Shown here: positions 15,193-25,547 of the stretch, one piece after another
Layout of the letters: every line of letters begins with the position of its first letter
Numbering within the stretch: position 1 is the stretch's first letter
From: Cellulomonas sp. SG140
GTDB lineage: Bacteria; Actinomycetota; Actinomycetes; Actinomycetales; Cellulomonadaceae
Assembly (NCBI RefSeq): GCF_025770785.1
Contig: NZ_JANZLA010000002.1
Coordinates: 269,698-333,697 of the forward strand
Reading direction: 5' to 3'
DNA length: 64,000 nt
Notes under the pieces: model-generated
Database searches by the model: none
Seen by the model: the letters and a program-made list of their open reading frames with translations, nothing else
What the model was told of the DNA's origin: nothing
Program-made: the position numbers and the translations under genes

Positions 15193-16317
15193 GTGACGGA
15201 CTACTACGAGATCCTCGGCGTGCCGCGGGACGCGACCCCCGAGCAGATCAAGAAGGCCTACCGGCGCCTGGCCCGCGAGCTGCACCCCGACGTGGCGGGC
15301 AACGACCCGGCGTCCGAGGAGCGCTTCAAGGACGTCTCGCGCGCCTACGACGTGCTCGGCAACCCGGACAAGCGCCGCGCGTACGACCTCGGAGGCGACC
15401 CGAGCGCCGCGGGCGGCATGGGCGGCGGCTTCGGTTTCCAGGACATCTTCGAGACGTTCTTCGGGGCGGCGACGGGCGCGACGGCGCAGCGCGGCCCGAT
15501 CCCGCGTGCACGACGCGGTCAGGACGCGCTGGTCCGGCTGGACATCGACCTGTCGGAGGCGACCTTCGGGTCGCACCGCGAGGTGCAGGTGGACACCGCT
15601 GTCGTCTGCCCCACCTGCCAGGGCAGCTGCTGCCGGCCGGGTACGTCTCCCCGGACGTGCGAGGTGTGCGGCGGCCGTGGTTCCGTCCAGCGCGTCGCCC
15701 GCTCCTTCCTCGGCCAGGTGATGACGACGCAGCCCTGCGCCGCGTGCCAGGGCTTCGGCACGGTGATCCCCGAGCCGTGCACCGAGTGCGCCGGTGAGGG
15801 CCGGGTCCGTTCCCGTCGCACGATCTCCGTGGACGTGCCCGCCGGCGTGGACACCGGGACGCGGATCAAGCTCACGGCACAGGGCGAGGTCGGCCCCGCC
15901 GGGGGACCCGCCGGCGACCTGTACCTCGAGGTGCGTGAGCGCCGGCACGACGTGTTCGTCCGCCGTGGTGACGACCTGCACGCGACTCTCCCCGTGCCGA
16001 TGACGGCCGCGGCCCTCGGCACGGTTCTGACGCTGGACACGCTCGACGGGCCGCAGGAGGTCGATCTGCGACCGGGCACCCAGCCCGACCAGGAGGTCGT
16101 GCTCAAGGGCCTGGGCGTCGGGCACCTGCACACCGGTGGCCGGGGTGACCTCCACGTGCACGTGGACGTCCAGGTCCCGGTGGCGCTGGACGACGAGCAG
16201 GCGGAGCTGCTGCGACGGCTCGCGGCGCTGCGCGGCGAGGAGCGCCCCGATGCGCGGCTCGCGACCGCCAGCACGGGGATGTTCGCGCGGCTGCGCGACA
16301 AGCTCGCCGGACGATGA
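15193..16317 (+). CDS. dnaJ: Chaperone DnaJ (type I), second actinomycete copy
   Basis: The 374-residue product has a J domain with HPD at residues 31-33, a short Gly/Phe region (about 68-90), a zinc domain at 139-205 and the two C-terminal beta barrels. DnaJ feeds substrates to DnaK and stimulates its ATPase. The four CxxCxGxG repeats are present, but the first reads CPTCQGSCC: the last Gly of the repeat and the next residue are Cys (146, 147). Position after hrcA marks this as the DnaJ2-type gene; the grpE-dnaK-dnaJ1 set is not in this window. Start GTG 15193 has GAAGGAAG about 20 bases upstream. Confidence 0.95.
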   Translation: MTDYYEILGVPRDATPEQIKKAYRRLARELHPDVAGNDPASEERFKDVSRAYDVLGNPDKRRAYDLGGDPSAAGGMGGGFGFQDIFETFFGAATGATAQRGPIPRARRGQDALVRLDIDLSEATFGSHREVQVDTAVVCPTCQGSCCRPGTSPRTCEVCGGRGSVQRVARSFLGQVMTTQPCAACQGFGTVIPEPCTECAGEGRVRSRRTISVDVPAGVDTGTRIKLTAQGEVGPAGGPAGDLYLEVRERRHDVFVRRGDDLHATLPVPMTAAALGTVLTLDTLDGPQEVDLRPGTQPDQEVVLKGLGVGHLHTGGRGDLHVHVDVQVPVALDDEQAELLRRLAALRGEERPDARLATASTGMFARLRDKLAGR

Positions 16318-16330
16318 GCCGCGACCGGCG

Positions 16331-17098
16331 ATGAGTGCGCCCGTCTTCCTGACCGAGCCGGGGGACCTCCGCGACGTGGTGGCCGGTGGGACGTACCTGC
16401 TGGACGGTGCGGAGGGTCGGCACGCCGGCGTGGTGCAGCGGCGTGGCCCCGGTGAGCGGGTCGACGTGGTGGACGGCAGCGGTGTCCGGCTCGTCGGCGT
16501 CGTCGAGTCGACCGGTCCGGACGGCGTGCGGCTGCGGGTCCTGGCCCGCAACGAGGAGCCGCCCGACCGGCCGGCCCTGGTCCTGGTGCAGGCCTTGGCC
16601 AAGGGCGATCGCGACGAGCTGGCGATCGAGGCGGCCACCGAGGTGGGCGTCGACGCGGTGGTGCCGTGGCAGGCAGCGCGGTCGATCGTGGTCTGGCGTG
16701 GGGACCGGGCGGCGAAGAGCCGGGCGCGCTGGCTCGGCACGGTGCGGGCGGCGACGAAGCAGGCGCGCCGTTCCCGCGTGCCGGTGGTGGAGCTGGCCGT
16801 GAACACGGCCGGGCTCGCCAGCCGGGTCGCCGACGTGGTCGCTGCCGGGGGAACCGCGCTGGTGCTTCACGAGGAGGCCACCACGCCGCTGCGGACCGCA
16901 GCCCTGCCGGCCGACGGCTCCGACGTCGAGGTCCTGGTGGTCGTCGGCCCCGAGGGCGGCATCTCCGCGGACGAGCTCGACCGTCTGGTGGAGGCGGGCG
17001 CGGTGCCGGTACGCCTGGGGCCATGGGTGCTGCGCACGTCGACGGCCGGTCCCGTTGCGCTCGCCCTGCTGGCCGAACGTCTGGGTCGCTGGAGCTGA
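16331..17098 (+). CDS. rsmE: 16S rRNA (uracil-1498-N3)-methyltransferase
   Basis: The 255-residue protein is an RsmE-type SPOUT methyltransferase that modifies U1498 in the decoding region of 16S rRNA. Visible family blocks are ALAKGDRDELAIEAATEVGVDAVVPWQAARS, VVVGPEGGISADELDRL and the knot-forming C-terminus LGPWVLRTSTAGPVALALL (shown here in part). Length is normal. ATG 16331 is 13 bases after the dnaJ stop, so it belongs to the hrcA-dnaJ transcript, a common actinomycete arrangement. Confidence 0.95.
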   Translation: MSAPVFLTEPGDLRDVVAGGTYLLDGAEGRHAGVVQRRGPGERVDVVDGSGVRLVGVVESTGPDGVRLRVLARNEEPPDRPALVLVQALAKGDRDELAIEAATEVGVDAVVPWQAARSIVVWRGDRAAKSRARWLGTVRAATKQARRSRVPVVELAVNTAGLASRVADVVAAGGTALVLHEEATTPLRTAALPADGSDVEVLVVVGPEGGISADELDRLVEAGAVPVRLGPWVLRTSTAGPVALALLAERLGRWS

Positions 17099-17179
17099 TC
17101 AAGGCCGACCGCGTCGCCTGGCGCGCCAGGTTGCTGCCGCACCAGTGCGTGTGAGCTGGTCGTCGGATCCTCCGACGAG

Positions 17180-17222
17180 CCCGCGGGGGGCCGGGCCCAG
17201 CCCTGGCCCGACCCCCCGCGGG
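17180..17222. terminator. Strong GC hairpin between rsmE and ppdK
   Basis: CCCGCGGGGGGCCGGGCC (17180-17197) pairs with GGCCCGACCCCCCGCGGG (17205-17222) with one mismatch around a 7-base loop. The flanking genes converge, so it probably ends both. The hairpin ends 3 bases from the ppdK stop codon. Confidence 0.8.
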
Positions 17223-17225
17223 GAC

Positions 17226-19934
17226 TCAGCGGGCGTCGCTCGTGCTGCTGTCGATCGCCGCGCGACCGGCCTCGAGCCGGGCCACCGGCACCCGGAACGG
17301 GGAGCAGGACACGTAGTCGAGCCCGACGGAGTCGAAGAACCGGATCGACTCCGGGTCGCCGCCGTGCTCGCCGCACACGCCGAGGTGCAGGTCCGGTCGC
17401 GTCGCGCGCCCCTCCTCCACGGCGATCTTCACGAGGCGGCCGACGCCCTGGGCATCGATCGTCTCGAACGGGGACACCGACAGCACGCCGTTCGCGGTGT
17501 ACTGCGCGAAGAAGGCGCCCTCGACGTCGTCGCGAGAGAAGCCCCACGTCGTCTGCGTCAGGTCGTTCGTGCCGAAGGAGAAGAACGCGGCCTCCTCCGC
17601 GATGCGTCCGGCCGTCAGCGCGGCGCGGGGCAGCTCGATCATGCAGCCGATCGGAAGGTCGAGCGTGATGCCGTGCTTGGCGCCGACCTCGCCCATGATC
17701 TCGAGCGCCGAGTCACGGACGAGGTGCAGCTCCTGCACCGAGCCGATGAGCGGCACCATGATCTCGGCCTTCGGGTGGCCTCCGGCCGCGATGCGGGCGG
17801 CCTGCGCCTCGCAGATCGCACGGATCTGGAGCTCGAACAGTCCCGGGATCACCAGACCGAGCCGGACACCGCGCAGCCCGAGCATCGGGTTCGCCTCGTG
17901 CATGCGCTCGACCGCCGCGAGCAGCTCGACGTCGTGCTGGTCGACCTCGCCGCGCTCCTTGGCGACAGCCACCTTGACGGACAGGGCCGTCAGGTCGGGG
18001 AGGAACTCGTGCAGCGGGGGGTCGATGAGCCGGATCGTCGTCGGCAGGCCGTCCATCGCCTCGAAGATCTCGATGAAGTCCTGCGTCTGCACCGGGAGCA
18101 GCGCGTCGAGTGCGGCCTGACGCTCCTCGTCGGTCCGGGACAGCACCACGTGCTCGACGAGCACCCGGCGCTCGCCGAGGAACATGTGCTCGGTGCGGCA
18201 CAGCCCGATGCCCTGCGCGCCGAGGCTGCGGGCACGGCGGGCGTCCTCCGGCGTGTCGGCGTTGGCACGCACCCCGAGCCGACGGGCGGCATCGGCGTGC
18301 GTGATGATCCGGTCGACCGCTCGCACCAGCTCTGCGGTGTCCTCGTCGGCAGCCTGCGCGAGCGCGGCGTCCAGACCCTCCTCCAGGTAGGTGGTGACCG
18401 GCGACGGCACGACGGGGACCTCGCCGAGGAACACCTCGCCGGTGGTCCCGTCGATGGCGATGACGTCGCCCTCCTTCACCAGGGTCTTGCCGCAGGTGAA
18501 CTGGCGCGCCACCGGGTCCACGACGAGTGCCTCCGCACCGACCACCGCCGTGCGGCCCATGCCACGGGCGACGACCGCCGCGTGCGACGTCTTGCCGCCG
18601 CGAGCGGTCAGGATGCCGACCGACGCGATCATGCCGCCGAGGTCGTCCGGGTTGGTCTCGCGGCGGACCAGGATGACGTCCTTCCCCTTCGCGGCCCACT
18701 CGACGGCCGTCGCGGAGTCGAAGACGGCCTCACCGACCGCGGCGCCGGGCGAGGCCGCCATCGCCTTGGTCAGCAGGGTGGTGGACGAGCCGGGGGCGAA
18801 CTGCGGGAAGAGGAGCTGGGTCAGCTGCGCACCCGTGACGCGGGCCAGTGCCTCGTCCATGGTGATCAGGTGCTCGTCCACCAGCTGTGAGGCGATCCGG
18901 AACGCCGCAGGCGCGGTGCGCTTGCCGACACGCGTCTGCAGCATCCACAGCTTGCCGTGCTCGATGGTGAACTCGATGTCGCACAGGTCGCGGTAGTGGG
19001 TCTCGAGCTGGCGCATCACGCGCTTGAGCTCGTTGTGGGCGTCCGGGTCGATCCGCTCCAGGTCCGCCAGGGACATCGTGTTGCGGATGCCCGCCACCAC
19101 GTCCTCGCCCTGCGCGTTGGCGAGGTAGTCGCCGTAGTCGCCGGTCTCGCCGGTGGACGGGTTGCGCGTGAACGCCACACCGGTGCCGGAGTCGGGACCG
19201 AGGTTGCCGAACACCATCGCGACGACGTTCACGGCGGTGCCCAGGTCGTCGGGGATGCGCTCCTTGCGGCGGTACAGCCGAGCACGCTCGGTGCCCCACG
19301 AGTCGAAGACGGCGACGATCGCGAGGTCCAGCTGCTCGCGCGGGTGCTGCGGGAACTCGCGGCCGGTCTGCTCCAGGAAGATCCGCTTGAACGTGCCCAC
19401 GAGCTCGTGCAGGTCGTCGGCGTCCAGCTCGACGTCGGCCGTCACGCCACGCGCGGCCTTGGCCTTGTCGAGGGCCTCGGCGAAGAGCTCGCCGTCGATG
19501 CCCATCACGGTGCGGCCGAACATCTGGATCAGCCGACGGTAGGAGTCCCAGGCGAACCGCTCGTTGTGGGCGAACTCGGCGAGGCCCCGCACGGAGGCGT
19601 CGTTCAGGCCGACGTTGAGGACCGTCTCCATCATGCCGGGCATCGAGAACTTGGCACCGGAGCGGACGGACACCAGGAGCGGCTCGTGCACGTCGCCGAG
19701 CGTGCGGCCCATCGTGTCCTCGAGGTGCCGCAGCGCCTGCGTCACCTCGACCCGCAGCTCGGGAGGGACGTCCCCGGACTTCATGTAGGCCCGGCAGGCC
19801 TCGGTGGTGATGGTGAAGCCGGGCGGTACCGGGAGGCCTAGTCGGGTCATCTCGGCAAGGTTCGCGCCCTTGCCCCCCAGCAGGTCCTTCTGGTCCTTGT
19901 CGCCTTCGGTGAAGTCCTTGACGTACTTGGCCAC
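17226..19934 (-). CDS. ppdK: Pyruvate, phosphate dikinase
   Basis: The 902-residue enzyme interconverts pyruvate, ATP and phosphate with PEP, AMP and pyrophosphate. Domains in order are the N-terminal ATP-grasp ([25 protein letters not shown]), the swivelling phosphohistidine domain ([19 protein letters not shown]) and the PEP/pyruvate barrel with [43 protein letters not shown] and the [11 protein letters not shown] active Cys loop. GTG at 19932-19934 is supported by GGAGGT 6-11 bases upstream; the frame remains open to 20135 but without family similarity. The gene diverges from phoH. Confidence 0.97.
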   Translation of the reverse strand: MAKYVKDFTEGDKDQKDLLGGKGANLAEMTRLGLPVPPGFTITTEACRAYMKSGDVPPELRVEVTQALRHLEDTMGRTLGDVHEPLLVSVRSGAKFSMPGMMETVLNVGLNDASVRGLAEFAHNERFAWDSYRRLIQMFGRTVMGIDGELFAEALDKAKAARGVTADVELDADDLHELVGTFKRIFLEQTGREFPQHPREQLDLAIVAVFDSWGTERARLYRRKERIPDDLGTAVNVVAMVFGNLGPDSGTGVAFTRNPSTGETGDYGDYLANAQGEDVVAGIRNTMSLADLERIDPDAHNELKRVMRQLETHYRDLCDIEFTIEHGKLWMLQTRVGKRTAPAAFRIASQLVDEHLITMDEALARVTGAQLTQLLFPQFAPGSSTTLLTKAMAASPGAAVGEAVFDSATAVEWAAKGKDVILVRRETNPDDLGGMIASVGILTARGGKTSHAAVVARGMGRTAVVGAEALVVDPVARQFTCGKTLVKEGDVIAIDGTTGEVFLGEVPVVPSPVTTYLEEGLDAALAQAADEDTAELVRAVDRIITHADAARRLGVRANADTPEDARRARSLGAQGIGLCRTEHMFLGERRVLVEHVVLSRTDEERQAALDALLPVQTQDFIEIFEAMDGLPTTIRLIDPPLHEFLPDLTALSVKVAVAKERGEVDQHDVELLAAVERMHEANPMLGLRGVRLGLVIPGLFELQIRAICEAQAARIAAGGHPKAEIMVPLIGSVQELHLVRDSALEIMGEVGAKHGITLDLPIGCMIELPRAALTAGRIAEEAAFFSFGTNDLTQTTWGFSRDDVEGAFFAQYTANGVLSVSPFETIDAQGVGRLVKIAVEEGRATRPDLHLGVCGEHGGDPESIRFFDSVGLDYVSCSPFRVPVARLEAGRAAIDSSTSDAR

Positions 19935-20119
19935 GGTGGCACCTCCGCGTGCGCCGCCAGGCTCCGTTGCCCGGCGTCCTCGCCCGTCAGTTTCGTCCTC
20001 GCCGTTGGCGAACGACAGGACCATCGGCCCATCGCTGAACAGGGCTGCCCCGGTGTTGCCAGGTAGGATCGGCTTGCCTGCCGGACCGACCGAAGGAGCG
20101 CACGGCGCACGCCGAGCAC

Positions 20120-21193
20120 ATGGCTCAACCCACACCCGCCCAGCCCTCGTCGAGCACCCCCGGCGCGACGCCTCCGGCTGCGGGCGCCCCGGTCCTCTCG
20201 ACCCCCCTCCAGCGTGGTCGGCCCGACGCCGTACCGGCCCGCGTCGAGCACCGCATCACGGTGCCGTCGCAGGTGCCTATGGTCGAGCTGCTCGGCCTCC
20301 GCGACGAGGTGCTGCGCGAGATCGAGGCCGGCTTCACCACCGTCGACGTGCACGTCCGCGGCAACGAGGTCACGCTGACCGGTCCGGTCGGGGACGTCGC
20401 GCTGGTCGCACGCCTCGTGGAGGAGCTCGTGGAGACGGTCTCCGCCGGGACGCCGCTCAGCCCCGAGGTGGTCAACCGTTCCGTCGCGATGCTGACCGCG
20501 GCGTCCTCGGCCCGACCGGCCGACGTGCTCACCTTCAACATCCTGTCGACGCGAGGGCGTGCGATCCGGCCGAAGACGGCGGGGCAGAAGGAGTACGTCG
20601 ACGCGATCGACCGGCACACGCTGACCTTCGGCATCGGGCCCGCCGGCACGGGCAAGACGTACCTGGCCATGGCCAAGGCGGTGCAGGCGCTGCAGGCGCG
20701 GCAGGTGAACCGGATCGTGCTCACCAGGCCGGCGGTGGAGGCGGGGGAGCGCCTGGGCTTCCTTCCCGGGACGCTGGCCGAGAAGATCGACCCGTACCTG
20801 CGCCCGCTGTACGACGCGCTGCACGACATGGTGGATCCCGAGTCGATCCCCCGGCTGCTGGACGCCGGCACCATCGAGGTGGCACCCCTGGCGTACATGC
20901 GGGGCCGCACGCTGAACGACGCCTTCGTCATCCTCGACGAGGCGCAGAACACCTCCTCGGAGCAGATGAAGATGTTCCTCACCCGGCTGGGCTTCGGCTC
21001 GAAGGTCGTGGTGACCGGCGACGTCACCCAGGTGGACCTGCCGTCCGCCGCCACCTCGGGTCTGCGGCAGGCCGAGCAGGTGCTGCAGGGCGTGCCGGAC
21101 GTCGAGTTCTGCCGGCTCACGTCCTCCGACGTGGTCCGTCACCGCCTGGTGGGGGACATCATCGACGCCTACGCCCGTTGGGACTCCGCATGA
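20120..21193 (+). CDS. phoH: PhoH family ATPase
   Basis: The 357-residue product has the PhoH P-loop [20 protein letters not shown] and Walker [12 protein letters not shown], with the [20 protein letters not shown] segment that follows in all family members. An N-terminal KH-like part (about residues 40-110) precedes it. PhoH proteins are cytoplasmic ATPases linked to RNA processing; the genomic pairing with ybeY, seen here as a 4-base overlap, supports that role. A TAGGAT box at 20064-20069 may be its -10. A 40-residue Pro/Ala-rich leader is present. Confidence 0.93.
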   Translation: MAQPTPAQPSSSTPGATPPAAGAPVLSTPLQRGRPDAVPARVEHRITVPSQVPMVELLGLRDEVLREIEAGFTTVDVHVRGNEVTLTGPVGDVALVARLVEELVETVSAGTPLSPEVVNRSVAMLTAASSARPADVLTFNILSTRGRAIRPKTAGQKEYVDAIDRHTLTFGIGPAGTGKTYLAMAKAVQALQARQVNRIVLTRPAVEAGERLGFLPGTLAEKIDPYLRPLYDALHDMVDPESIPRLLDAGTIEVAPLAYMRGRTLNDAFVILDEAQNTSSEQMKMFLTRLGFGSKVVVTGDVTQVDLPSAATSGLRQAEQVLQGVPDVEFCRLTSSDVVRHRLVGDIIDAYARWDSA

Positions 21194-21642
21194 GCATCGA
21201 GGTCAACAACGAGTCCGGCGTCGAGGTCGACGAGGCCGAGTTCGCCGCGCTGGCACGCCACGTGCTCGACGAGATGCACGTCCACCCGCAGACCGACCTG
21301 TCGGTCCTGCTGGTCGACACGGACGTGATGGCGGACCTGCACGTGCGCTGGATGGACGAACCGGGCCCGACCGACGTGCTGTCGTTCCCGATGGACGAGC
21401 TGCGGCCGGGGACCGACTCCGACCCCACCCCCGCGGGGCTGCTCGGCGACGTGGTGCTGTGCCCGCAGGTCGCCGCGGACCAGGCGCGGGCCGCGGGCCA
21501 CTCGACCATCGAGGAGCTGCTGCTGCTGGAGACGCACGGGATCCTGCACCTGCTGGGCTACGACCACGCGGAGCCGGAGGAGGAGAAGGAGATGTTCGCG
21601 CTCCAGCGACGTCTGCTGCTCACGTTCCTGGCCGGCCGATGA
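21190..21642 (+). CDS. ybeY: Endoribonuclease YbeY (rRNA maturation factor)
   Basis: The 150-residue protein has the zinc-binding signature [12 protein letters not shown] (three His, near residue 117) and the upstream [17 protein letters not shown] motif of YbeY, a single-strand endoribonuclease that acts in 16S rRNA 3' end maturation and 70S quality control. Length is typical. It overlaps phoH and the next gene by ATGA junctions, so the three are translationally coupled. Confidence 0.96.
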   Translation: MSIEVNNESGVEVDEAEFAALARHVLDEMHVHPQTDLSVLLVDTDVMADLHVRWMDEPGPTDVLSFPMDELRPGTDSDPTPAGLLGDVVLCPQVAADQARAAGHSTIEELLLLETHGILHLLGYDHAEPEEEKEMFALQRRLLLTFLAGR

Positions 21643-22940
21643 CCGGAGCACCGCTGGTGCTGCTGGGCGTGCTGGTGGTGCTCGGCATCACCCTCGCCGC
21701 ACTGCTGTCCGCCGGCGAGGTGGCGGTGATGCGCGTGACGCGCGCGCAGGTCACCGAGCTGGTCGCAGCGCACCACCCGGCCGCGCCGCAGGTGCAGCGG
21801 CTGGTGGCGCACCCGTCGAGGGTCGCGTCCGCGGCGGCGTTCGTCCGGCTGCTCGGCGAGATGACGGCGACCGTCAGCGTGACCCTGGCCGCCTCCGAGC
21901 TGGTGCGGCCGTGGTGGGTGGTGCTGCTGACGTCGTTCGGTGTCTGCGTGGTGCTGGCGCTCGTCCTGGTGCGAGTCAGTCCGCGCACCGTCGGCCGGCG
22001 CCGGCCCGTCGCCACCCTGACGGCGCTGGCCGGGCTGCTGTCCGTGGTCACGGCGGCGTTCGGCGGTCTCGGACGGGCGGCGGCGGCAGGCCGGACCACG
22101 GCCGAGGAGGACGAGAACGAGCTGCGGGACATGGTGCAGCGCGTGGCGGAGTCCGAGGTGATCGAGGACACGGAGCGAGCGATGTTCCGGTCCGTCCTGC
22201 AGCTGGGGGACACGCTGACGCGCGAGGTGATGGTGCCGCGCACGGACATGGTGGTGACGCGCGAGGACACGCCGGTGCGGAAGGCGCTCGCCCTGCTCAT
22301 GCGGTCAGGGTTCTCGCGCGTGCCCGTGATCGGCGAGTCGGTGGACGACGTCCGTGGGGTGCTGTACCTCAAGGACGTGGTGAGTCGCCTGGCGCCGGAC
22401 CGGCCGCGGGACGCCGCGGAGCTCGACGTCCCCGTCAGCGCCCTGGTGCGACCGGCGGTGTTCGTTCCCGAGTCCAAGCCGGTGGACGACCTGCTGCGGG
22501 AGCTGCGCGACGGCGCCAGCCACATGGCGATGGTGGTCGACGAGTACGGCGGCATCGCGGGGCTGGTCACCATCGAGGACGCCCTGGAGGAGATCGTCGG
22601 TGAGCTGACCGACGAGCACGACCGCACCGCCCCGACGGTGCAGGACCTCGGCGACGGGGTGTTCCGGGTGCCGGCGCGGATGGGCCGTGACGAGCTGGGC
22701 GAGCTGTTCGGGCTCGAGGTGGAGGACGAGGACGTGGACACCGCCGGGGGGCTGCTGGCCAAGGCGCTGGGGATGGTGCCCCTGCCGGGTTCGGCGGGGG
22801 ACATCCACGGGCTGCACCTGGTCGCCGACCGTGCGGAAGGACGGCGCCGACGCCTCGCGACGGTGCTCGTGAGCCGGTCCGTCGAGGGCCAGGGCGGCGT
22901 GGGTGCCGAGCATCCCGGCGGCGCGGAGGTCGAGCGATGA
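21639..22940 (+). CDS. CNNM/CorC-type membrane protein with CBS pair
   Basis: The 433-residue product starts with hydrophobic segments (residues about 3-28, 75-110 and 120-150), then a tandem CBS domain ([37 protein letters not shown] through [26 protein letters not shown] in pieces) and a C-terminal CorC/HlyC domain ([20 protein letters not shown]). Proteins of this type are often called hemolysins but are related to Mg/Co transporters and regulators. The gene is conserved between ybeY and era across actinomycetes, with overlaps on both sides. Confidence 0.92.
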   Translation: MTGAPLVLLGVLVVLGITLAALLSAGEVAVMRVTRAQVTELVAAHHPAAPQVQRLVAHPSRVASAAAFVRLLGEMTATVSVTLAASELVRPWWVVLLTSFGVCVVLALVLVRVSPRTVGRRRPVATLTALAGLLSVVTAAFGGLGRAAAAGRTTAEEDENELRDMVQRVAESEVIEDTERAMFRSVLQLGDTLTREVMVPRTDMVVTREDTPVRKALALLMRSGFSRVPVIGESVDDVRGVLYLKDVVSRLAPDRPRDAAELDVPVSALVRPAVFVPESKPVDDLLRELRDGASHMAMVVDEYGGIAGLVTIEDALEEIVGELTDEHDRTAPTVQDLGDGVFRVPARMGRDELGELFGLEVEDEDVDTAGGLLAKALGMVPLPGSAGDIHGLHLVADRAEGRRRRLATVLVSRSVEGQGGVGAEHPGGAEVER

Positions 22941-23851
22941 CCCACCGCTCCGGCTTCGCCTGCCTGATCGGCCGGCCCAACGCGGGCAAGTCGACGCTGA
23001 CCAACGCGCTCGTCGGGCAGAAGGTCGCGATCACCTCGGGTCGTCCGCAGACCACGCGGCACACCGTCCGCGGCATCGTCACGCGGCCGGACGCCCAGCT
23101 GGTGCTGGTGGACACCCCCGGGTTGCACCGCCCTCGCACGCTCCTCGGCGAACGGCTGAACGACCTGGTCAAGGACACGCTCGGCGAGGTCGACGTCATC
23201 GGCTTCTGCATGCCGGCCGACCAGCAGGTCGGGCCCGGCGACCGGTACATCGCGGCCGAGCTCGCGTCGCTGGGTCAGGGCAGGCGCCGAACCCCCGTCG
23301 TGGCCATCGCCACGAAGGCGGACCTCGTCGGCAAGGGCAGGCTCGCCGAGCACCTGATGGCGATGAGCCGGCTGGGCGAGTGGGACGACGTGGTGCCGGT
23401 GTCGGCGCGTTCGGGCTACCAGATGGACGTGCTGGCCGACGTGCTGACCGGTCACCTGCCGGAGGGACCGGCGCTGTACCCGGACGGCGAGCTCACCGAC
23501 GAGCCCGAAGCGGTGATGGTCGCCGAGCTGGTCCGTGAGGCGGCGCTCGAGGGTGTGCACGACGAGCTGCCGCACTCGCTCGCGGTGGTGGTGAACGAGA
23601 TCGTGCCGCGAGGGACCGCCGGTCGGGACGACGTGCCGCTGCTGGACGTGCGCGTCGACCTGTTCGTCGAGCGGGACTCGCAGAAGGCGATCGTCATCGG
23701 CAAGGGCGGCGGTCGGCTGCGGGACGTGGGTACGCAGGCCCGGCGCGAGATCGAGGCGCTGCTCGGAGCGCGTGTCTTCCTCGACCTGCACGTGCGGGTG
23801 GCCAAGGACTGGCAGCGCGATCCCAAGCAGCTCGGCCGACTCGGGTTCTGA
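22937..23851 (+). CDS. era: GTPase Era
   Basis: The 304-residue protein has the GTPase motifs GRPNAGKST (G1), the TTRHT switch (G2), DTPG (G3) and TKAD (G4), and a C-terminal KH domain with FVERDSQKAIVIGKGGGRLRDVGTQARREIE (in part). Era binds the 3' end of 16S rRNA and acts as a checkpoint in 30S assembly. The start overlaps the upstream CBS-protein stop by 4 bases. The phoH-ybeY-CBS-era order is a conserved RNA-maturation unit. Confidence 0.97.
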   Translation: MTHRSGFACLIGRPNAGKSTLTNALVGQKVAITSGRPQTTRHTVRGIVTRPDAQLVLVDTPGLHRPRTLLGERLNDLVKDTLGEVDVIGFCMPADQQVGPGDRYIAAELASLGQGRRRTPVVAIATKADLVGKGRLAEHLMAMSRLGEWDDVVPVSARSGYQMDVLADVLTGHLPEGPALYPDGELTDEPEAVMVAELVREAALEGVHDELPHSLAVVVNEIVPRGTAGRDDVPLLDVRVDLFVERDSQKAIVIGKGGGRLRDVGTQARREIEALLGARVFLDLHVRVAKDWQRDPKQLGRLGF

Positions 23852-23853
23852 GC

Positions 23854-25446
23854 GTGAGCCTGCACACCGTGACGTCCCTCCCGCACCTGCTGAACCAGGA
23901 CGGTCACCGGCGTCCGCCGCACGCCGTCTCGCGTGCAGGCAACGTGTACCGGGTCCTCGCCTCCTCGGTCGTGGGCGTGCTGGTGCTCGCCGTCGTCGGG
24001 GCCGTGCTCGGGCCGCAGTGGGACCCGGCACCGCTGACGCAGCCGCTCCAGGTGCAGAGCACCTCGACGGCGATCACGGGTGCCCCGACCCTGCACACCT
24101 ATCCGGTGCGCACCGAGATCGTCACGGTGCAGCTCGACGGCGCGAGCGTCCAGGCGCAGATCACCGAGCCCGTCGGGGCGCCTGGACCTCGCCCGGGCGT
24201 GGTGTTCATCCACGGTGCCGGCACGGGCAAGTTCGCCGTGGCGTTCCGGTCCCAGGCCGCCGCTCTCGCGAGCGCCGGCGTCGTCGCGATGGTCCCGGAC
24301 AAGCGGCTCGACACCTACTCGACCGCGCATCGCGACTACGTGGCGATGGCGGCCGACTACGACCGCTCGGTGCAGCTGCTGCGCGCGCACCCGGGCGTCG
24401 ACCCCGCACGGGTGGGGGTGTACGCCGAGAGCGAGGGCGGCTGGATCGCCCCCGTCATCGCGGCCACCGACCGCCAGCTCGCGTTCGTCATCCTCGTGTC
24501 GTCGCCGGTGGTGCCCCCGCGGCAGCAGGCGGCGTTCGCCTCCGACCAGTACCTGCGCAACACCGGTGTGCCGCACGGGGTGTTCCGCGCGATCCCGCGG
24601 GCGGTCGGCATGACGCTGCCGGGCGGCTTCGAGTACGTGGACTTCGACGTGCAGCCGTACCAGCAGAAGATGACCCAGCCGGTGCTCGTGGTGTACGGCA
24701 CCGGCGACGCGTCGATGCCCGTGGTGCAGGGTGCCCAGCAGATCCTCGCCGACACGGCTCGGGCCGGCAACGACGCGGTGACCGTCCGTTACTACGCCGG
24801 GGCGGACCACGGCATCAAGGTCGACGGGACCGTGTCGTCCACGTTCCTGCAGGACATGACCGGCTGGGTGCTCGGTCTACCCGCGACCGCGTCCGGCGTG
24901 CCGCAGGTCGCCGGCGCCCAGCCGGTCCAGCTGTACCTCGCCGGGCCGGTCCCGCAGCCGTCGCAGCTGCGGGACGGCAACGTCGTGCTCCTCGTGGTGC
25001 TCGGGGCGGCCGGTCTGGTGCTGCTCGGCTGCCTGCTCGTGGTCGGCCACCGGCTCGGCGAGGCGTGGACGCGCCGCCGCTCGGCCCGGGACCGGCCGGC
25101 CGGGGCCCGGTGGCCGTCGGGCTACGCGCGCTACCTCGTGGCGTTCGGCGGCGGCGCGATCCTGACGGTCGCCGGGCTGGTGTGGTACCTGCTGTCGGTC
25201 GCGCGGCTGGCGATGGACTACCAGCACAACTCCCTGCTGGTGCAGGGCGGATGGCTCGCGCTCCGGCTCGCCGGGATGCTCGTCGTCGTCGCCGGCGTGC
25301 TCGCGGTGCGACGCGCGAGGGCCGGCCGGGTACCCGGTTCCGGGCCCGGCGCCGTGCGGACCGCCGCCTCCTGGACCGTCGCCACCGGAGGCCTGGTCCT
25401 GCTCGTCGTGCTCGCCTACTGGGGTGTCTACCAGCTGGGTGTCTGA
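23854..25446 (+). CDS. Membrane-bound alpha/beta hydrolase
   Basis: The 530-residue product has one N-terminal membrane segment (about 34-52), an extracytoplasmic alpha/beta hydrolase domain (about 80-350) and four C-terminal hydrophobic segments. The hydrolase triad is visible: nucleophile Ser in YAESEGGW, Asp in VYGTGDASMP and His in GADHGIK; GVVFIHGAGTGKF supplies the oxyanion region. The substrate is unknown; similar domains act as acyl esterases or peptidases. GTG 23854 follows the era stop by two bases, so it is at least transcribed with era. The join of a hydrolase with a C-terminal membrane module is unusual. Confidence 0.75.
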   Translation: MSLHTVTSLPHLLNQDGHRRPPHAVSRAGNVYRVLASSVVGVLVLAVVGAVLGPQWDPAPLTQPLQVQSTSTAITGAPTLHTYPVRTEIVTVQLDGASVQAQITEPVGAPGPRPGVVFIHGAGTGKFAVAFRSQAAALASAGVVAMVPDKRLDTYSTAHRDYVAMAADYDRSVQLLRAHPGVDPARVGVYAESEGGWIAPVIAATDRQLAFVILVSSPVVPPRQQAAFASDQYLRNTGVPHGVFRAIPRAVGMTLPGGFEYVDFDVQPYQQKMTQPVLVVYGTGDASMPVVQGAQQILADTARAGNDAVTVRYYAGADHGIKVDGTVSSTFLQDMTGWVLGLPATASGVPQVAGAQPVQLYLAGPVPQPSQLRDGNVVLLVVLGAAGLVLLGCLLVVGHRLGEAWTRRRSARDRPAGARWPSGYARYLVAFGGGAILTVAGLVWYLLSVARLAMDYQHNSLLVQGGWLALRLAGMLVVVAGVLAVRRARAGRVPGSGPGAVRTAASWTVATGGLVLLVVLAYWGVYQLGV

Positions 25447-25547
25447 GGTCCCGCCAAGATGGGCACGGGCGCCGGTACCGTCGACGCTCAGGTTGGCGTC
25501 CCTCGACGCCGATGTCATCGTCAAGAGTGCGGGACGGGGGGTGCAGG

